Shown: positions 7,881 to 17,900 of the stretch, one piece after another
Numbering within the stretch: the stretch's first letter is position 1
Layout of the letters: every line of letters begins with the position of its first letter
The notes under the pieces: model-generated
Databases searched by the model: none
Seen by the model: only the letters and a program-made list of their open reading frames with translations
What the model was told of the DNA's origin: nothing
NCBI GenBank assembly: GCA_007753675.1
Contig: CP036432.1
Coordinates: 7,814,233 to 7,878,232, forward strand
DNA length: 64,000 bases
Reading direction: 5' to 3'
From: Stieleria magnilauensis
Lineage (GTDB): Bacteria; Planctomycetota; Planctomycetia; Pirellulales; Pirellulaceae
Made by a program: the position numbers and the translations under genes

Positions 7881-10229
7881 TCAAAAATCATCGCCGCCCG
7901 CGTTACCGCTTCCCTCGTTGTCCGTTGACGTGCCGCTGTTGAGTCCGGTGTAGCCCTGGTCGGCGTTGTCGTTGGACTCGTTGTTAGAAAGCGTGCCAAA
8001 ATTCTCGACCAGGTCGATGCCGTCGTCAAAGTTGCCTTCGGCGTAGTTGTCGTCAAACAAGCCGTTGTTCTGGTTGAAGTAGAAACCGTCCTCGGCATTG
8101 CCAATCGCCTGGTTGCCCGTCATCAGGTGATCGTTGCTGTAGAACTGGAAACCATCGTTCCAGTTGCTGATCGCTTCGTTGTCGCTGAACGTATCGAGGT
8201 TGTAGGAAAAATCGTATCCGTCGTCGTCGTTGCCGATCGCCTGATTCCGCGTAATCGTTCCCGCATTGTGTTTGAAATCAAAGCCATTGGATCCGTTCTG
8301 TTCGGACGTGTTGTCTTCGAAATCGCCGAAGTTGTTGCGGAACTCGAAACCATTGAACGAATTGGATGCGGCATAGTTTCCGCTGACTGTGCCCGCGGTA
8401 TCGTTGAGCGTAAACCCGTTTCCAAAGTTGAAAACGGACAGGTTGTCTTGGATCGTATCGTAGTTGTCTTCGAACCAGAAACCGTCCAGGAAATTGTCGA
8501 AGGCAACGTTGTTGCTCACCACGCCATTGTTGGTTTCCACTTCGAACCCTGACGAAGCATTGTCGGTCGACTCGTTTTCGCTGATGTCGCCTTCGTTGTA
8601 GGACACTACGAACCCGGACATCGTGTTCTCGATCGCTTCGTTTTGGAAGATCAAACCATCGTTGTAGGCCAGCAGAAAGCCTTCTTCGCCGTTTTCCATG
8701 GCACGATTGGCCGTGACCGATCCGCTGTTGGACGCGATCACGAACCCGGCCGTTTGATTGTCTTGCGACGTGTTGCGATCAAGCGTTCCGCTGTTGTCGT
8801 CGATCCAGAAGCCGGCTTCGGCGTTGTCGAAGGCGCGGTTTTGCGTCAAGGAACTGTCTGCGTCAAGTGCCGCAAAACGGAACCCATGCTCGGCCGCGTC
8901 CGTGACTTCATTGCCAAACAGATGCACGTTGGCCAGATCGTCGTAATCCGTGCCGTTGTCGCTGGAAATGCCGTGCAGTCCGCCCTCGATGCTGAAATGG
9001 CCGACCCGGGCGTTGTCTGCCATGACGATCACCGACTGAGTGTCGTCGCTGCCGCGCAGATGGATCGGAGTTCCGAAGCGTGCCACGGCGCCCGTGTCGG
9101 CACCCTTGACCGTAAACCCGCCTCCCAGCAGGTTCTGTCCGTCTTGCACGACGATTGAGTTGCTCAGTTCCAGTTCACCGGCGGAACCATCCAGAATGAC
9201 CGTGTCGGTCGTCGACGTCGCGACGGCATCGGGCACATCGTCGGTTTCGGCGTCCAGAACCGTGACCGAGCCGATGGCAAAGTCGTGCTCGGCGTGCAAT
9301 GCCGCTTCTTGCCCGCCGGGCGTTGGTGTGGCTCGGGTGACCACGTCGATGTCCCGGACGATGACATCCGTCATCCGTCGTTGCATCACACACATGCGTC
9401 GAGATCGTCCGCGATCGGTTCCCAACGGCAAACGGACGGCGATCACCGCCGCGGATTGATCGCCGCGGACGTTGTCATGCTGGTATTGGGCGCCCAGCGT
9501 CAGGCGAGAATCCAGCCCCATCCAGGGTAAATCGTAGCAGCGCCATTCGGCACGCAGACGCGGTCCGGCGACCGTCTGCGCGTTGACCGAATCGGTTTCG
9601 AAATGGAAGACGCCGGCAAACCCTCGGATTTCGCTATCGAACCATTTGGGTTTTCGCCACAGCAATGCCCCGACTTCGCCGTCCAGCCCGTGATACGCCC
9701 GCTCTTCGTTGTTCTGAACCACCAGGTTGCCGTTGGAAATCACGGCCGTCGGCGCGACCGCTGTTTGGGAGCCGCCTTCGGGCAGGTAGCCATTGACCCG
9801 CAAGTCAAATCGCCGCGTCAACAGTTCCGCGCCGATCGTTCCCTGTTGAAACCAATTGCCATTGGCGGATTGTTTCAAGTCATAGAAGCCATAGGCGCCG
9901 ACGATGCATTCACAATCCAACAGATGTCGAATCGCCAACCCCCAGTTTCCTTCGCCTCCACCCACGTCGGCAAACTGCCCCCGCACATCGGCGAACAGCA
10001 GGCTGGATTCATTCCAAAACAGCGGAATGAACATATCGGTGTGCAAGCGAACGTCTTCGTCACTCGGGCGAACCCCCGCCGCCACGTAAGGCCGGTAGAC
10101 ATCTTCGTCAGTGTCGAGGACGCGTCTCGGATCGGCGGCAGACGATGTCGCTGCGGCGCACGTGGTGATGACGAAGCAGCTGATCCACAACGTCAGTGTT
10201 CGAAGTCTGAGGCGTCCATCTTCCTTCAC
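7881..10229 (-). CDS. Inverse-autotransporter barrel fused to a right-handed beta-helix passenger
   Basis: A 782-residue protein read from a GTG start; GGGAA lies about 8 bases upstream. There is a signal peptide to about residue 32 (SCFVITTCAAATSSAA). Residues about 40-270 match the inverse autotransporter (intimin-type, type Ve) beta-domain pattern: DMFIPLFWNESSLLFADVRG, EGNWGLAIRHLL, GAYGFYDLKQSANGNWFQQG and FDLRVNGYLPEGG. Residues about 330-780 are a parallel beta-helix with some fifteen turns of about 22-24 residues, each like ENxxxGFxxxxNxGxxxxN. The order signal-barrel-passenger is that of type Ve secretion, so the helix should be exposed on the cell surface. Many Asn/Asp residues suggest carbohydrate or calcium contact, which is unproven. 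No partner gene is adjacent. Confidence 0.8.
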   Translation of the reverse strand: MKEDGRLRLRTLTLWISCFVITTCAAATSSAADPRRVLDTDEDVYRPYVAAGVRPSDEDVRLHTDMFIPLFWNESSLLFADVRGQFADVGGGEGNWGLAIRHLLDCECIVGAYGFYDLKQSANGNWFQQGTIGAELLTRRFDLRVNGYLPEGGSQTAVAPTAVISNGNLVVQNNEERAYHGLDGEVGALLWRKPKWFDSEIRGFAGVFHFETDSVNAQTVAGPRLRAEWRCYDLPWMGLDSRLTLGAQYQHDNVRGDQSAAVIAVRLPLGTDRGRSRRMCVMQRRMTDVIVRDIDVVTRATPTPGGQEAALHAEHDFAIGSVTVLDAETDDVPDAVATSTTDTVILDGSAGELELSNSIVVQDGQNLLGGGFTVKGADTGAVARFGTPIHLRGSDDTQSVIVMADNARVGHFSIEGGLHGISSDNGTDYDDLANVHLFGNEVTDAAEHGFRFAALDADSSLTQNRAFDNAEAGFWIDDNSGTLDRNTSQDNQTAGFVIASNSGSVTANRAMENGEEGFLLAYNDGLIFQNEAIENTMSGFVVSYNEGDISENESTDNASSGFEVETNNGVVSNNVAFDNFLDGFWFEDNYDTIQDNLSVFNFGNGFTLNDTAGTVSGNYAASNSFNGFEFRNNFGDFEDNTSEQNGSNGFDFKHNAGTITRNQAIGNDDDGYDFSYNLDTFSDNEAISNWNDGFQFYSNDHLMTGNQAIGNAEDGFYFNQNNGLFDDNYAEGNFDDGIDLVENFGTLSNNESNDNADQGYTGLNSGTSTDNEGSGNAGGDDF

Positions 10230-10656
10230 GGTACTTCCCTGGCTTACAATCGATCCGCGTTGATAACTTGATGCCGCCTGCTTGCCACACGTTGCCGAAC
10301 GTGCTCACTTGGTCAATATCGGAATCCGACCCGGACGATTGAATCGGATCTGGCAGAGAACTCCGAATCCTTGACGGCGAGTTTGCCGGTAGTAGGACAC
10401 TCGGCCTTGTGTCGCCGTCTGGCGACTGGTCCGGTTTCAATCTGCGTCCGATTCATTATTTCTCTTGAGCCGTTCGCCGAGATCTTCATGAGGGAGTTGC
10501 CTCAATACGCAAACGTGCTCCGGCACGTGTCTCTTGATCGATGGCACAACGTTCACCGCCCGTTTGAAAATTTTTTTTGACGCAAATTGATTTCGGCGGT
10601 GTCTTCTCTCTGACAGCCGACTCCTTTCCACTCGAACTTGCCCGCCAGACAGATCC
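10230..10656. other. Divergent intergenic region upstream of the ECF operon
   Basis: This region of 427 bases lies between the autotransporter gene and the ECF sigma gene. It has a small hairpin (GTCGCC/GGCGAC, 10412-10427) and an AT-rich patch with eight T residues near 10568-10580. It should hold both promoters. I see no convincing gene. Confidence 0.5.
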
Positions 10657-11169
10657 ATGCAACCAGAGGGGAATTCGACGCCGAGATTCGAATACTCAAA
10701 TTTGGTACGCGATCTTGGCCCCGGTTTGACGTTGTTGGCCCGTCAGTGGTGCGACGTGCCAGAGGACGTCGTGCAAGATGCGTTTTTGAAACTGTTTCGT
10801 CAAACGCCGTTTCCCGAGAACCCGCGCGCCTGGATGTTCAAGGTCGTTCGGCGGGACGCGTTGAACGCAGCACGCTCCCAGTCGCGGCGCAAAAAACACG
10901 AGCAAATCAGTCGCGATGAACGCACCAACTGGTTTTGTGACAGCATCGATGAATCACTCGACGGCGAACTGGCAACACGTGCATTGATGAGTCAACCCGT
11001 TCCGATTCGGGAGATTCTGGTGTTGCGATTGTGGAATGAGCTTTCGTTTGACGAAATCGCCGAGCTGGCCGGGATTTCGCCGCGGACGGCCTCGCGTCGC
11101 TACCAATCAGGCCTTCAAGCCGTTCGCTCTCAACTCAACATCAAACTCGAAGAATTCACGAGGGGATAG
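10657..11169 (+). CDS. ECF-family RNA polymerase sigma factor
   Basis: A 170-residue protein with the two ECF domains. Region 2 covers about residues 15-75 (DVPEDVVQDAFLKLF, PRAWMFKVVRRDALNAARSQSRR). Region 4 covers about 110-165 (IREILVLRLWNELSFDEIAELAGISPRTASRRYQSGLQAVRSQL), with a clear helix-turn-helix. It directs RNA polymerase to a dedicated promoter set. The next gene starts 7 bases downstream and encodes a one-TM protein, the usual place for an anti-sigma factor. The two exported proteins beyond it are candidate targets or cofactors. Confidence 0.9.
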   Translation: MQPEGNSTPRFEYSNLVRDLGPGLTLLARQWCDVPEDVVQDAFLKLFRQTPFPENPRAWMFKVVRRDALNAARSQSRRKKHEQISRDERTNWFCDSIDESLDGELATRALMSQPVPIREILVLRLWNELSFDEIAELAGISPRTASRRYQSGLQAVRSQLNIKLEEFTRG

Positions 11170-11175
11170 TTCGAA

Positions 11176-11814
11176 ATGACCATTCCAGACCCATCGCCGG
11201 ACCCCATCGAGAACAAGATGGGCGACGGAGGACAAACAAGCGTGGAGAATTCCCTTCGGTCCTTGAAGCCCAAGGGAATCGACTCGGATCAATTGGTGTA
11301 TCGGGCCGGTTTCCAGGACGGATTTCGGCACGGGCAAGCTACGCCTATCGATTCGTCCTCCGGTCACTGCGTCGAGGTTCAATCGCGATCGCGTCGTCTA
11401 AGTGGCGGTTCTGCCGTCGTCGGCGGCATGGTCGGCGCACTGGCGGCGAGCTTGGTCATGCTGATGTCCACGTACAACTCTCGCGACGACACAGGGGAGA
11501 TCAGGATTGCCGATCCTTGGGTCGCACCTGACGGCGAGACCAGCATCCTACCCTCGGTGGATTCTCCATCCCCGGCTGAATCTCAAACCAAGCCGGCTGC
11601 GGTCAGGTCGTTGGTCGTGACTGATCCAGTCGACCAGACGCTGCCCTTGGGCGGCGTACTCGGTACCCGTTCACTGTATCGTTCGCCGGAAGATGACCCT
11701 CTGCGATCCGTTTCGGTAAACGGGGGAGAACGTTCTGCCGAGACACCACCGCCGGCGAACGTTTCTTTGCCGCTGCGCCGCGCTCTTCTTCGTGAAGTTG
11801 AGCGAAGTTCCTAG
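11176..11814 (+). CDS. Single-pass membrane protein, candidate anti-sigma or signalling partner
   Basis: A 212-residue protein starting 7 bases after the ECF sigma gene. Residues about 1-70 are soluble and presumably cytoplasmic. One transmembrane helix lies at about 76-96 (SAVVGGMVGALAASLVMLM). About 110 Pro/Ser-rich residues follow, presumably outside the membrane. No zinc-binding anti-sigma motif (HxxxCxxC) is present, so the anti-sigma role is inferred only from position and topology. The family is not recognised. Confidence 0.75.
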   Translation: MTIPDPSPDPIENKMGDGGQTSVENSLRSLKPKGIDSDQLVYRAGFQDGFRHGQATPIDSSSGHCVEVQSRSRRLSGGSAVVGGMVGALAASLVMLMSTYNSRDDTGEIRIADPWVAPDGETSILPSVDSPSPAESQTKPAAVRSLVVTDPVDQTLPLGGVLGTRSLYRSPEDDPLRSVSVNGGERSAETPPPANVSLPLRRALLREVERSS

Positions 11815-11845
11815 TCATCCGTCTCGCCCTGATGATTCGGGAAAG

Positions 11846-11874
11846 CCGTAGTGGACGACGCGAGGAGTCCCCGC
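11846..11874. repeat. Isolated copy of the GTAGTGGACGA repeat
   Basis: CGTAGTGGACGACGCGAGGA followed by GTCC matches, with few changes, the unit of the 46-bp tandem array at 56236-56356. It lies in the 109-base gap inside the ECF operon. Confidence 0.6.
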
Positions 11875-11923
11875 AGTTCGCAGGTACGAGTCCTCAGAAC
11901 CACTTTTTAAGAAGGACATCACA

Positions 11924-13432
11924 ATGAAACTGAGATTCATACGCAGGTTACTCGCTTGCGTGATCGGTGTGACCGGTTTGGCGACGTCGGCCAAGTCATC
12001 GGCGCAGGAAGTCGATTCACAGACGCTTGCGGTTCGCCCCATGGCAGTCGCCGATCCGCCACTGACGTATTCCTTGTTGCCGCCACTGAGGGATCAGATT
12101 CCTGGCAATGCGGTGGTCTGGTATGGACAGGTCTACGCGGAGCAACAAGCGTTGCTGCAGAGGCATGATCTTTGGGACCAGATCGGTGAGTTGGTCAACT
12201 TGCCGTCCAATGATCTGGCCGAAAACCATTCAGAATTTAAATGGCTCGCCAGTCAACCTGTCCACAGCGGTGTGTTCGGGTCGCTTCAGAAAGCAGCCCG
12301 CTCACGGCATTGTGACTGGCAACTGCTCAACACCGACGAACCGTACTTTGAAATCCTGCTGCCGGAAGTTCAACGTGCACGTTCGTACGCGCGGCTGATT
12401 GTGTTGAGGGTGAAGTACCAAATCGCCGAAAAGCGTTTCGACGATGCCCTCGAATCACTGCAGCTGGGTTTTGCCTTGGCCAAGCATATCGCTCAAGGAG
12501 ACACCTTGGTTTGCACGCTCGTCGCAATCGGGATCGAAGACATGATGGCAGACTGTCTGTTCGATTGGGTGCAGCAGCCTGACGCTCCGAATCTCGCCTG
12601 GGCGCTCGCGGAACTGCCCGACCCGCTGGTCGATCTACGCCCGGGGCTCGATGCCGAGTTGATCGGTCTCGAATCCACTTATCCGCTGTTTGCCCAAGCC
12701 AGACAAATCGAGCAGCGGCAACCCGATCGCGATGATCCATCCCGGGACGAATCTCAATCGACTCCCCAGCGCCGACAGAACTGGCGTTTCGTCGAGTGGT
12801 CCACGGATCAATGGACCGGCGCCCTTCGCGATTTCTGGGATCGATCCGATCTGTTCGGCGGCAATCGCAATCGCTCACGCCCCGCCTTGGGACTTCTGGT
12901 CATGGAGGCCTACCCCAGGGCAAAGGCAAGCCTCATCCGGGCGGGCTATCCGGCAGCCCAAGTCGAAGAGTTCTCGGTCGCTCAGGCGATTGCCGTGCAG
13001 AGCTACAACGCGCATCAACGAAAAATTCAGAATCTGGTGCGATGGGCTTACCAGCCGACGTCGGTCGCATTGGCGGGGCTGCAGCAAGAATCCGACGGGG
13101 ACGCGCCGACGCCGCCGGCGCTACCCGTCGATGAAATGCTCGGCAGTTCCATTCAAACGGTTGTTCATCGGCAAGCCAACGTTCAACGGAAGATTGCAGC
13201 GTTGCGTATGATCGAAGCCCTCCGCGATCACGCCGCTACACACGGCGGCGAGCTGCCTGCCTCGATCGATGAAATCGAGGTTCTGCCGATTCCCAACGAT
13301 CCCGCCACGGGAGAACCGTTTACGTATTCTCGCGATGGATCGACGATCCGAATCGCCACCCCTGATGATCCGACAACCAAATTGTCATTCCGTCCGATTG
13401 AAATCGAAATCCGCACACAAGGAGATAAATAA
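11924..13432 (+). CDS. Exported protein of unknown function in the ECF operon
   Basis: A 502-residue protein. The signal peptide MKLRFIRRLLACVIGVTGLATSAKSSAQ is followed by a largely helical body. GAAGGACATCAC precedes the ATG and includes a good ribosome site. Residues about 425-480 (KIAALRMIEALRDHAATHGGELPASIDEI, then PIPNDPATGEPFTYSRDG) form a module seen at the C-terminus of many planctomycete exported proteins, resembling pseudopilin C-terminal segments. The stop codon overlaps the next start (TAATG), so the pair is translationally coupled. No enzyme motif is seen. Confidence 0.8.
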   Translation: MKLRFIRRLLACVIGVTGLATSAKSSAQEVDSQTLAVRPMAVADPPLTYSLLPPLRDQIPGNAVVWYGQVYAEQQALLQRHDLWDQIGELVNLPSNDLAENHSEFKWLASQPVHSGVFGSLQKAARSRHCDWQLLNTDEPYFEILLPEVQRARSYARLIVLRVKYQIAEKRFDDALESLQLGFALAKHIAQGDTLVCTLVAIGIEDMMADCLFDWVQQPDAPNLAWALAELPDPLVDLRPGLDAELIGLESTYPLFAQARQIEQRQPDRDDPSRDESQSTPQRRQNWRFVEWSTDQWTGALRDFWDRSDLFGGNRNRSRPALGLLVMEAYPRAKASLIRAGYPAAQVEEFSVAQAIAVQSYNAHQRKIQNLVRWAYQPTSVALAGLQQESDGDAPTPPALPVDEMLGSSIQTVVHRQANVQRKIAALRMIEALRDHAATHGGELPASIDEIEVLPIPNDPATGEPFTYSRDGSTIRIATPDDPTTKLSFRPIEIEIRTQGDK

Positions 13433-14934
13433 TGCACACCACATCTTGTCGTTGCAGTCCGAAAGATCATGCGGCACGCCGAAGCGTCCGTTGGATGGGT
13501 GCGATTCTCGGTGCAGTCTGCTCATTGAACGCGATGGCAATTACAGCGAACGCGGTTGATCCATCCACAGTACTTTCCGTGGTGGATGAAAATACGATCG
13601 CGATCGTTCGCATCGACCCACAATCGTTTCATCAATTGCCAGACGCTGAATCGGCTTATCTGCGGTTGGCTGGGAACTCCTTGCCCGAACACACGCGGAA
13701 GGCGATTGATCCTGTATTGGAGATGAAGAACGTAGCCGAAGCGTATCTGCTATTCAGTGCCTCCGATACAAGTCACGTGCCGTTTACGCGCGATCCGATC
13801 GTTGTCCTGTCCGCAGACACGAATCAAACGGTCGCGGAGGAGGACGGTGGCGACGGCCTGGGGCAGACCCGAAAGGTCGGGGCAGCCATCGTCGCCGGTA
13901 ATCTGGCAAGGTTGAACTTTGATCGATTAGGGAAGCCGTCCGACGCCCGGGAAGTTTTCCGCGCCGCCTTCTCGGCTCTCGATCCGGCGCCTCTGCAGTT
14001 TGCCGTTTATCTCAATGCTGATCGTCGACGGTCGATCAAGGAGTTCGGTCTGGCCGAACTGGAGCGTTTGTTTCCCATCGACACCCATCGGCTCGCCGAA
14101 GTCGATTGGATTTCCGGCTCTGCCTATCCGGCCGGAGCGGCGGGCATCGAATTCCTCTTTCACGTCGCCGACGGGGAAGACGCCAACGCGACAAAAACCG
14201 CGATTCGCAAGAGCATCGAAGACCGGCTTTCCGCGCCGCTCGAGATCCAAAGCAGCAGCGACGTCAACGACCGCACCCTACGCGTACAGTTGGGGGCCAG
14301 TGCGGGGAGTCGTCAATTGCAGACCTGGTCGGTGGAGGCGAAACGAAAAATTGCAAACTCACGACTGCGACGGATCGCGTTGGGACTTCATAATTATCAC
14401 TCCGCTTACAGCCGACTCCCCTCAGCGGTGATTACCGGAAAAAGTGGTGAACCGCTACTCAGTTGGCGCGTTGCGTTGTTGCCGTTCTTGGGAAAAGCCG
14501 AGTACGCCCTGTACCAGAAGTTCCGTCTTGACGAGCCTTGGGATAGCGAACACAACCGTCCACTCGCCGATCAAATGCCGGATGTCTTTGCCGTCGATGC
14601 ATCCGCCGCAAATGCAAACCGCGCAACCGTCGTGATTCCGGTCGGCGAGGGGCTGTTTTTTGACGGCGAGCAGCCGAATTTTGGCGACGTCATCGACGGA
14701 ATTTCCAACACGATCATGGTGTTCGAAACGTCCGACAAGAACGCGGAAATCTGGAGCAAGCCCGCCAATCTCACGCCGTCACCGTCGAACCTGGATGAAG
14801 TGCTCGGAGGCCACTTTGGCGAGGAGGCGGTGGTGGTTCACGGCGATGGATCGATCCACTGGATCAAACCCAAAGCCTTGGGCAAATCACTCTGGGGGCG
14901 GTTCACCCGAAACGGCAAGGAACCGTACGAGTGA
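13432..14934 (+). CDS. Exported DUF1559-like protein, coupled to the preceding gene
   Basis: A 500-residue protein with a signal sequence near residues 18-40 (WMGAILGAVCSLNAMAITANA). The N-terminal two thirds are unassigned. Residues about 300-495 match the DUF1559 body (RRIALGLHNYHSAYSRLPSA, LLSWRVALLPFLGKAEYALYQKF, DGISNTIMVFET) and end with a H-x10-DG variant of the family's H-x9-DG signature. Unlike the classical member at 18310-19539, it lacks the N-terminal prepilin cleavage motif, so it is probably periplasmic and not pilin-like. Its ATG overlaps the upstream stop. Confidence 0.85.
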   Translation: MHTTSCRCSPKDHAARRSVRWMGAILGAVCSLNAMAITANAVDPSTVLSVVDENTIAIVRIDPQSFHQLPDAESAYLRLAGNSLPEHTRKAIDPVLEMKNVAEAYLLFSASDTSHVPFTRDPIVVLSADTNQTVAEEDGGDGLGQTRKVGAAIVAGNLARLNFDRLGKPSDAREVFRAAFSALDPAPLQFAVYLNADRRRSIKEFGLAELERLFPIDTHRLAEVDWISGSAYPAGAAGIEFLFHVADGEDANATKTAIRKSIEDRLSAPLEIQSSSDVNDRTLRVQLGASAGSRQLQTWSVEAKRKIANSRLRRIALGLHNYHSAYSRLPSAVITGKSGEPLLSWRVALLPFLGKAEYALYQKFRLDEPWDSEHNRPLADQMPDVFAVDASAANANRATVVIPVGEGLFFDGEQPNFGDVIDGISNTIMVFETSDKNAEIWSKPANLTPSPSNLDEVLGGHFGEEAVVVHGDGSIHWIKPKALGKSLWGRFTRNGKEPYE

Positions 14935-14963
14935 TGCCTCGTGGGATGCCCGTGCATCAGGCA

Positions 14964-17900
14964 CTAGATTCCGGACCGGTTGCTCGGTGATTTTCGAGCG
15001 ACCGCGAAAGCGTGGTCGTGGCCTTGGACGATCACATGCGTTCGATCCTCGACCACTTGGTAGTTTTCTTCGGACGCGTCCGGCCATCGGACCGAGACGC
15101 TGATCGAGTCTCCGGGGCGGTGGTCGGGGCCTAAACCGAAGTGAATCCATCGTTCGTTCGCGCAATAAAACCCATCACCGGCGACGAGAGGGGCATACCG
15201 GGTGAGGTGATCGGTTCGAATGGTGACCGTCGCTCCGATCGCATCTCGGGCGCAATCAACACCGACCAGGCGAAACCTGACCCAGTGGTTTTCGACGGGC
15301 GTCCGGTTCATCAATAACGTGAAGGGTTCGGTTTGGTGTGTGATCGCCAAGTCTATGCGGCCGTCGCGATCGGCATCGAGTGTCCACATCGCTCGGCCGA
15401 CATGCTCTTGCCCCACATAGCCGTCCGAATCATCAAACACGAACGCCTCAAAGTGAGACCCTGACGCGCGGTGGAGCACCTGCATCCGCTGCGCGTAGCT
15501 CGACGGCGGTTCCGCATCCTGATAGACATGCCCGTTGGCGATCGCCAGTTCCAGGTTCGCGTCGTTGTCAAAATCAACTGCTTGCGTGCCGAACCCCAGT
15601 TGCGAAAAACTCACGTCCATCAATCCCCGCAGGGCGGTTCGGTCGGCCCAGATTCCAGGCTCGGTTTGCTCATAGAACGTGTTGTGTTCCTGTTCAAAAT
15701 TCGTCACGAACAGATCGGTGTCGCCGTCGGTGTCCAAATCGGCCGCCGCAATGCCCATACATGCCTGTGGGCGAAATCTGGCGTCGACGGCCAAGCCGCG
15801 AAGGGTGGCGGACTCTTTCGAGCTTCCCTGTGGATCGAACGTCCAGAAATGATTACTCGTCATGTCATTGGCGACAAAAACATCCACTCCGTCGACTGCG
15901 TCTAAATCGCCGACGACCAGACCCAGCCCGCGCCCAGGTTGCAACGGCGATGCCGCCCAGCGGTCCGTGGCGTCTTCCCATACTCCCCGCGGTCGCCCTC
16001 GGAAGAACACATCCCGATCGGCGGCAAATTTTGTCGGCAGGCAAGGGCTGACCGCACCGTCTTCCGTTCGGCAGGTGACGGTCGCCGCATCCATTCCGGC
16101 GCAATACTTGAGGCAGATGAAGTCCGAGATGCCGTCGCCGTCGAGATCGGCGATCGCCCCACTGGTCGACCAGGGGGATTCACGGTCAGACGAGAGCCAA
16201 TCATCTCGGGGAGAAAACGTGCCGTCACCGTTGTTGATCAAAACTCGATCCGTCCCGTAGTTGAGGACGGCCAAGTCGGGGAACCCATCTTCGTTGACGT
16301 CACCGAACGTGACTCCTTGCGCGAATCCCCTGTCGCCGGCGAGCGTCGCGTGGGTCGCGTCAGCGAAGCGGCCAGCCAGATTGCGAAACATCGAATTATT
16401 GGGTGAGTCGAGTTTTCCGGGCGTGCCGCCGGCAGCCGCGACATACAGATCAGGCCATCCGTCGAGGTCAAAGTCGATCGCGCAGCCTCCCGATTCCATC
16501 TGCGCATACAAGGGAACCCCCTCGGAGTCGCGATCCGGTCGATCGGCGTTGCGTTCGATGGCCAAGCCCAACCGGTCGGTCTCGTCCCGCAGCACGGGTT
16601 TGACCGACCGTCGGATCAGTGATTCCGTCTTTTTCGATGTCGGGCCCGCGATCAGTTGGCTCTCCGGTGTCGGATAGTGCCTTAGATCCAATGTCGCCAG
16701 CAGCGGGTCTGGGGCGTGGCGCCAAGGAGTGTCCGCGGTGAGTTTGTCGACAATCGACTGCCGCATCGCGCGGACCGATGGTGCGTCGTCGTCGGGAATC
16801 GTCATGGCGTAGGCGGTCCAAGCTTCCGCTTCCCATAGGCGTCCGAGTTCGACAAGGGTCTTGGCCATCTGGACGATAATCGCGTTGGACCGATTCCCGA
16901 GTTTGTAGAGTCGTTCTTTCTCCTGGCTGAATCGACTCAGCAGTTGGGCGCGTTGATTGACCACCGTGATGATCGCTTCGTCAATCGATGCTCCGTCGCG
17001 TCGGAGTTGCTCCAGACATCGCGCCAGCTTTGCCAGGACTTCACCGACATCGGGATTTTTACGAACGGATTCTCGATAGGCTCGCGCGGCCTGTTCGAGG
17101 TTTCCCTTTTGTTTTGCCACATCGCCAAGCAGCGCCCAATACTGCCAACGGTCTTTCGTTTCGTCCGTGACACAAGCCAGCCACTGGTCGATCCGGCCGA
17201 GTTGATTCGAATACACGATGTACTGACCGAACAGGATCTGGGCCGGTATGTAGTCCGGGCTATACCGCAAGATTTCCAGTATCGTCTGTTCGACCTCGTT
17301 CCACTGTCCCGAGTCGACGTAGGAACGGACCTCGGCGATTTTTAGTCGAGGGTCGTCTGGGTTTCGCTTTTGCAGCTCCTGCATGGAATTGGTTTCCATG
17401 TTGCGTTGTTCGATCGTGGCAAGTGAAAACAATAGGACACGATCGAACTGGCGCTCGCGAACAAGGATTCTGCCGTGTGGCGTCGCGCGATGGTGGTCTT
17501 CGGCATTGACCAAAAAATCAAAGAGCAATCGTCGCGATTCGTGTCGTTCCGGATGCGCGGCGACGACTTGGTCCAACAGGTCGATCAGTTCGAACAACTG
17601 CCCCGTCCCCACAAACGCCAAGACGGCATTTTGGACCAACTGCTCATCGGCGAATCCGTCCGCGATGGCGGCTTCGGCGACCAGTTCCGCCGCGACGGTC
17701 GGCTGGCCATTGGCAAATGCGACGTCGGCCGCCAGACGCAGAATCACGACGTCGTGGGGGAACCGCAGCATTGCCTCGCGGGCCAGTTTCTCCGCCGTCG
17801 CGTACTGACGCCCGTCCATGGCTTGCCGAAGGCGATCGATCGCGGCGTCTCTGGAGTCGCCCGTCGCCGCCGCGACCGTCGACCTCGCGACGCCCTGTGA

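Noticed and set aside
7823-10102. Large open frames antisense to the autotransporter gene (plus strand 8127-9158 and minus-strand alternatives)
   Set aside because: They are shadows of a GC-rich repetitive gene; composition is unnatural and the beta-helix periodicity is only in the chosen frame.
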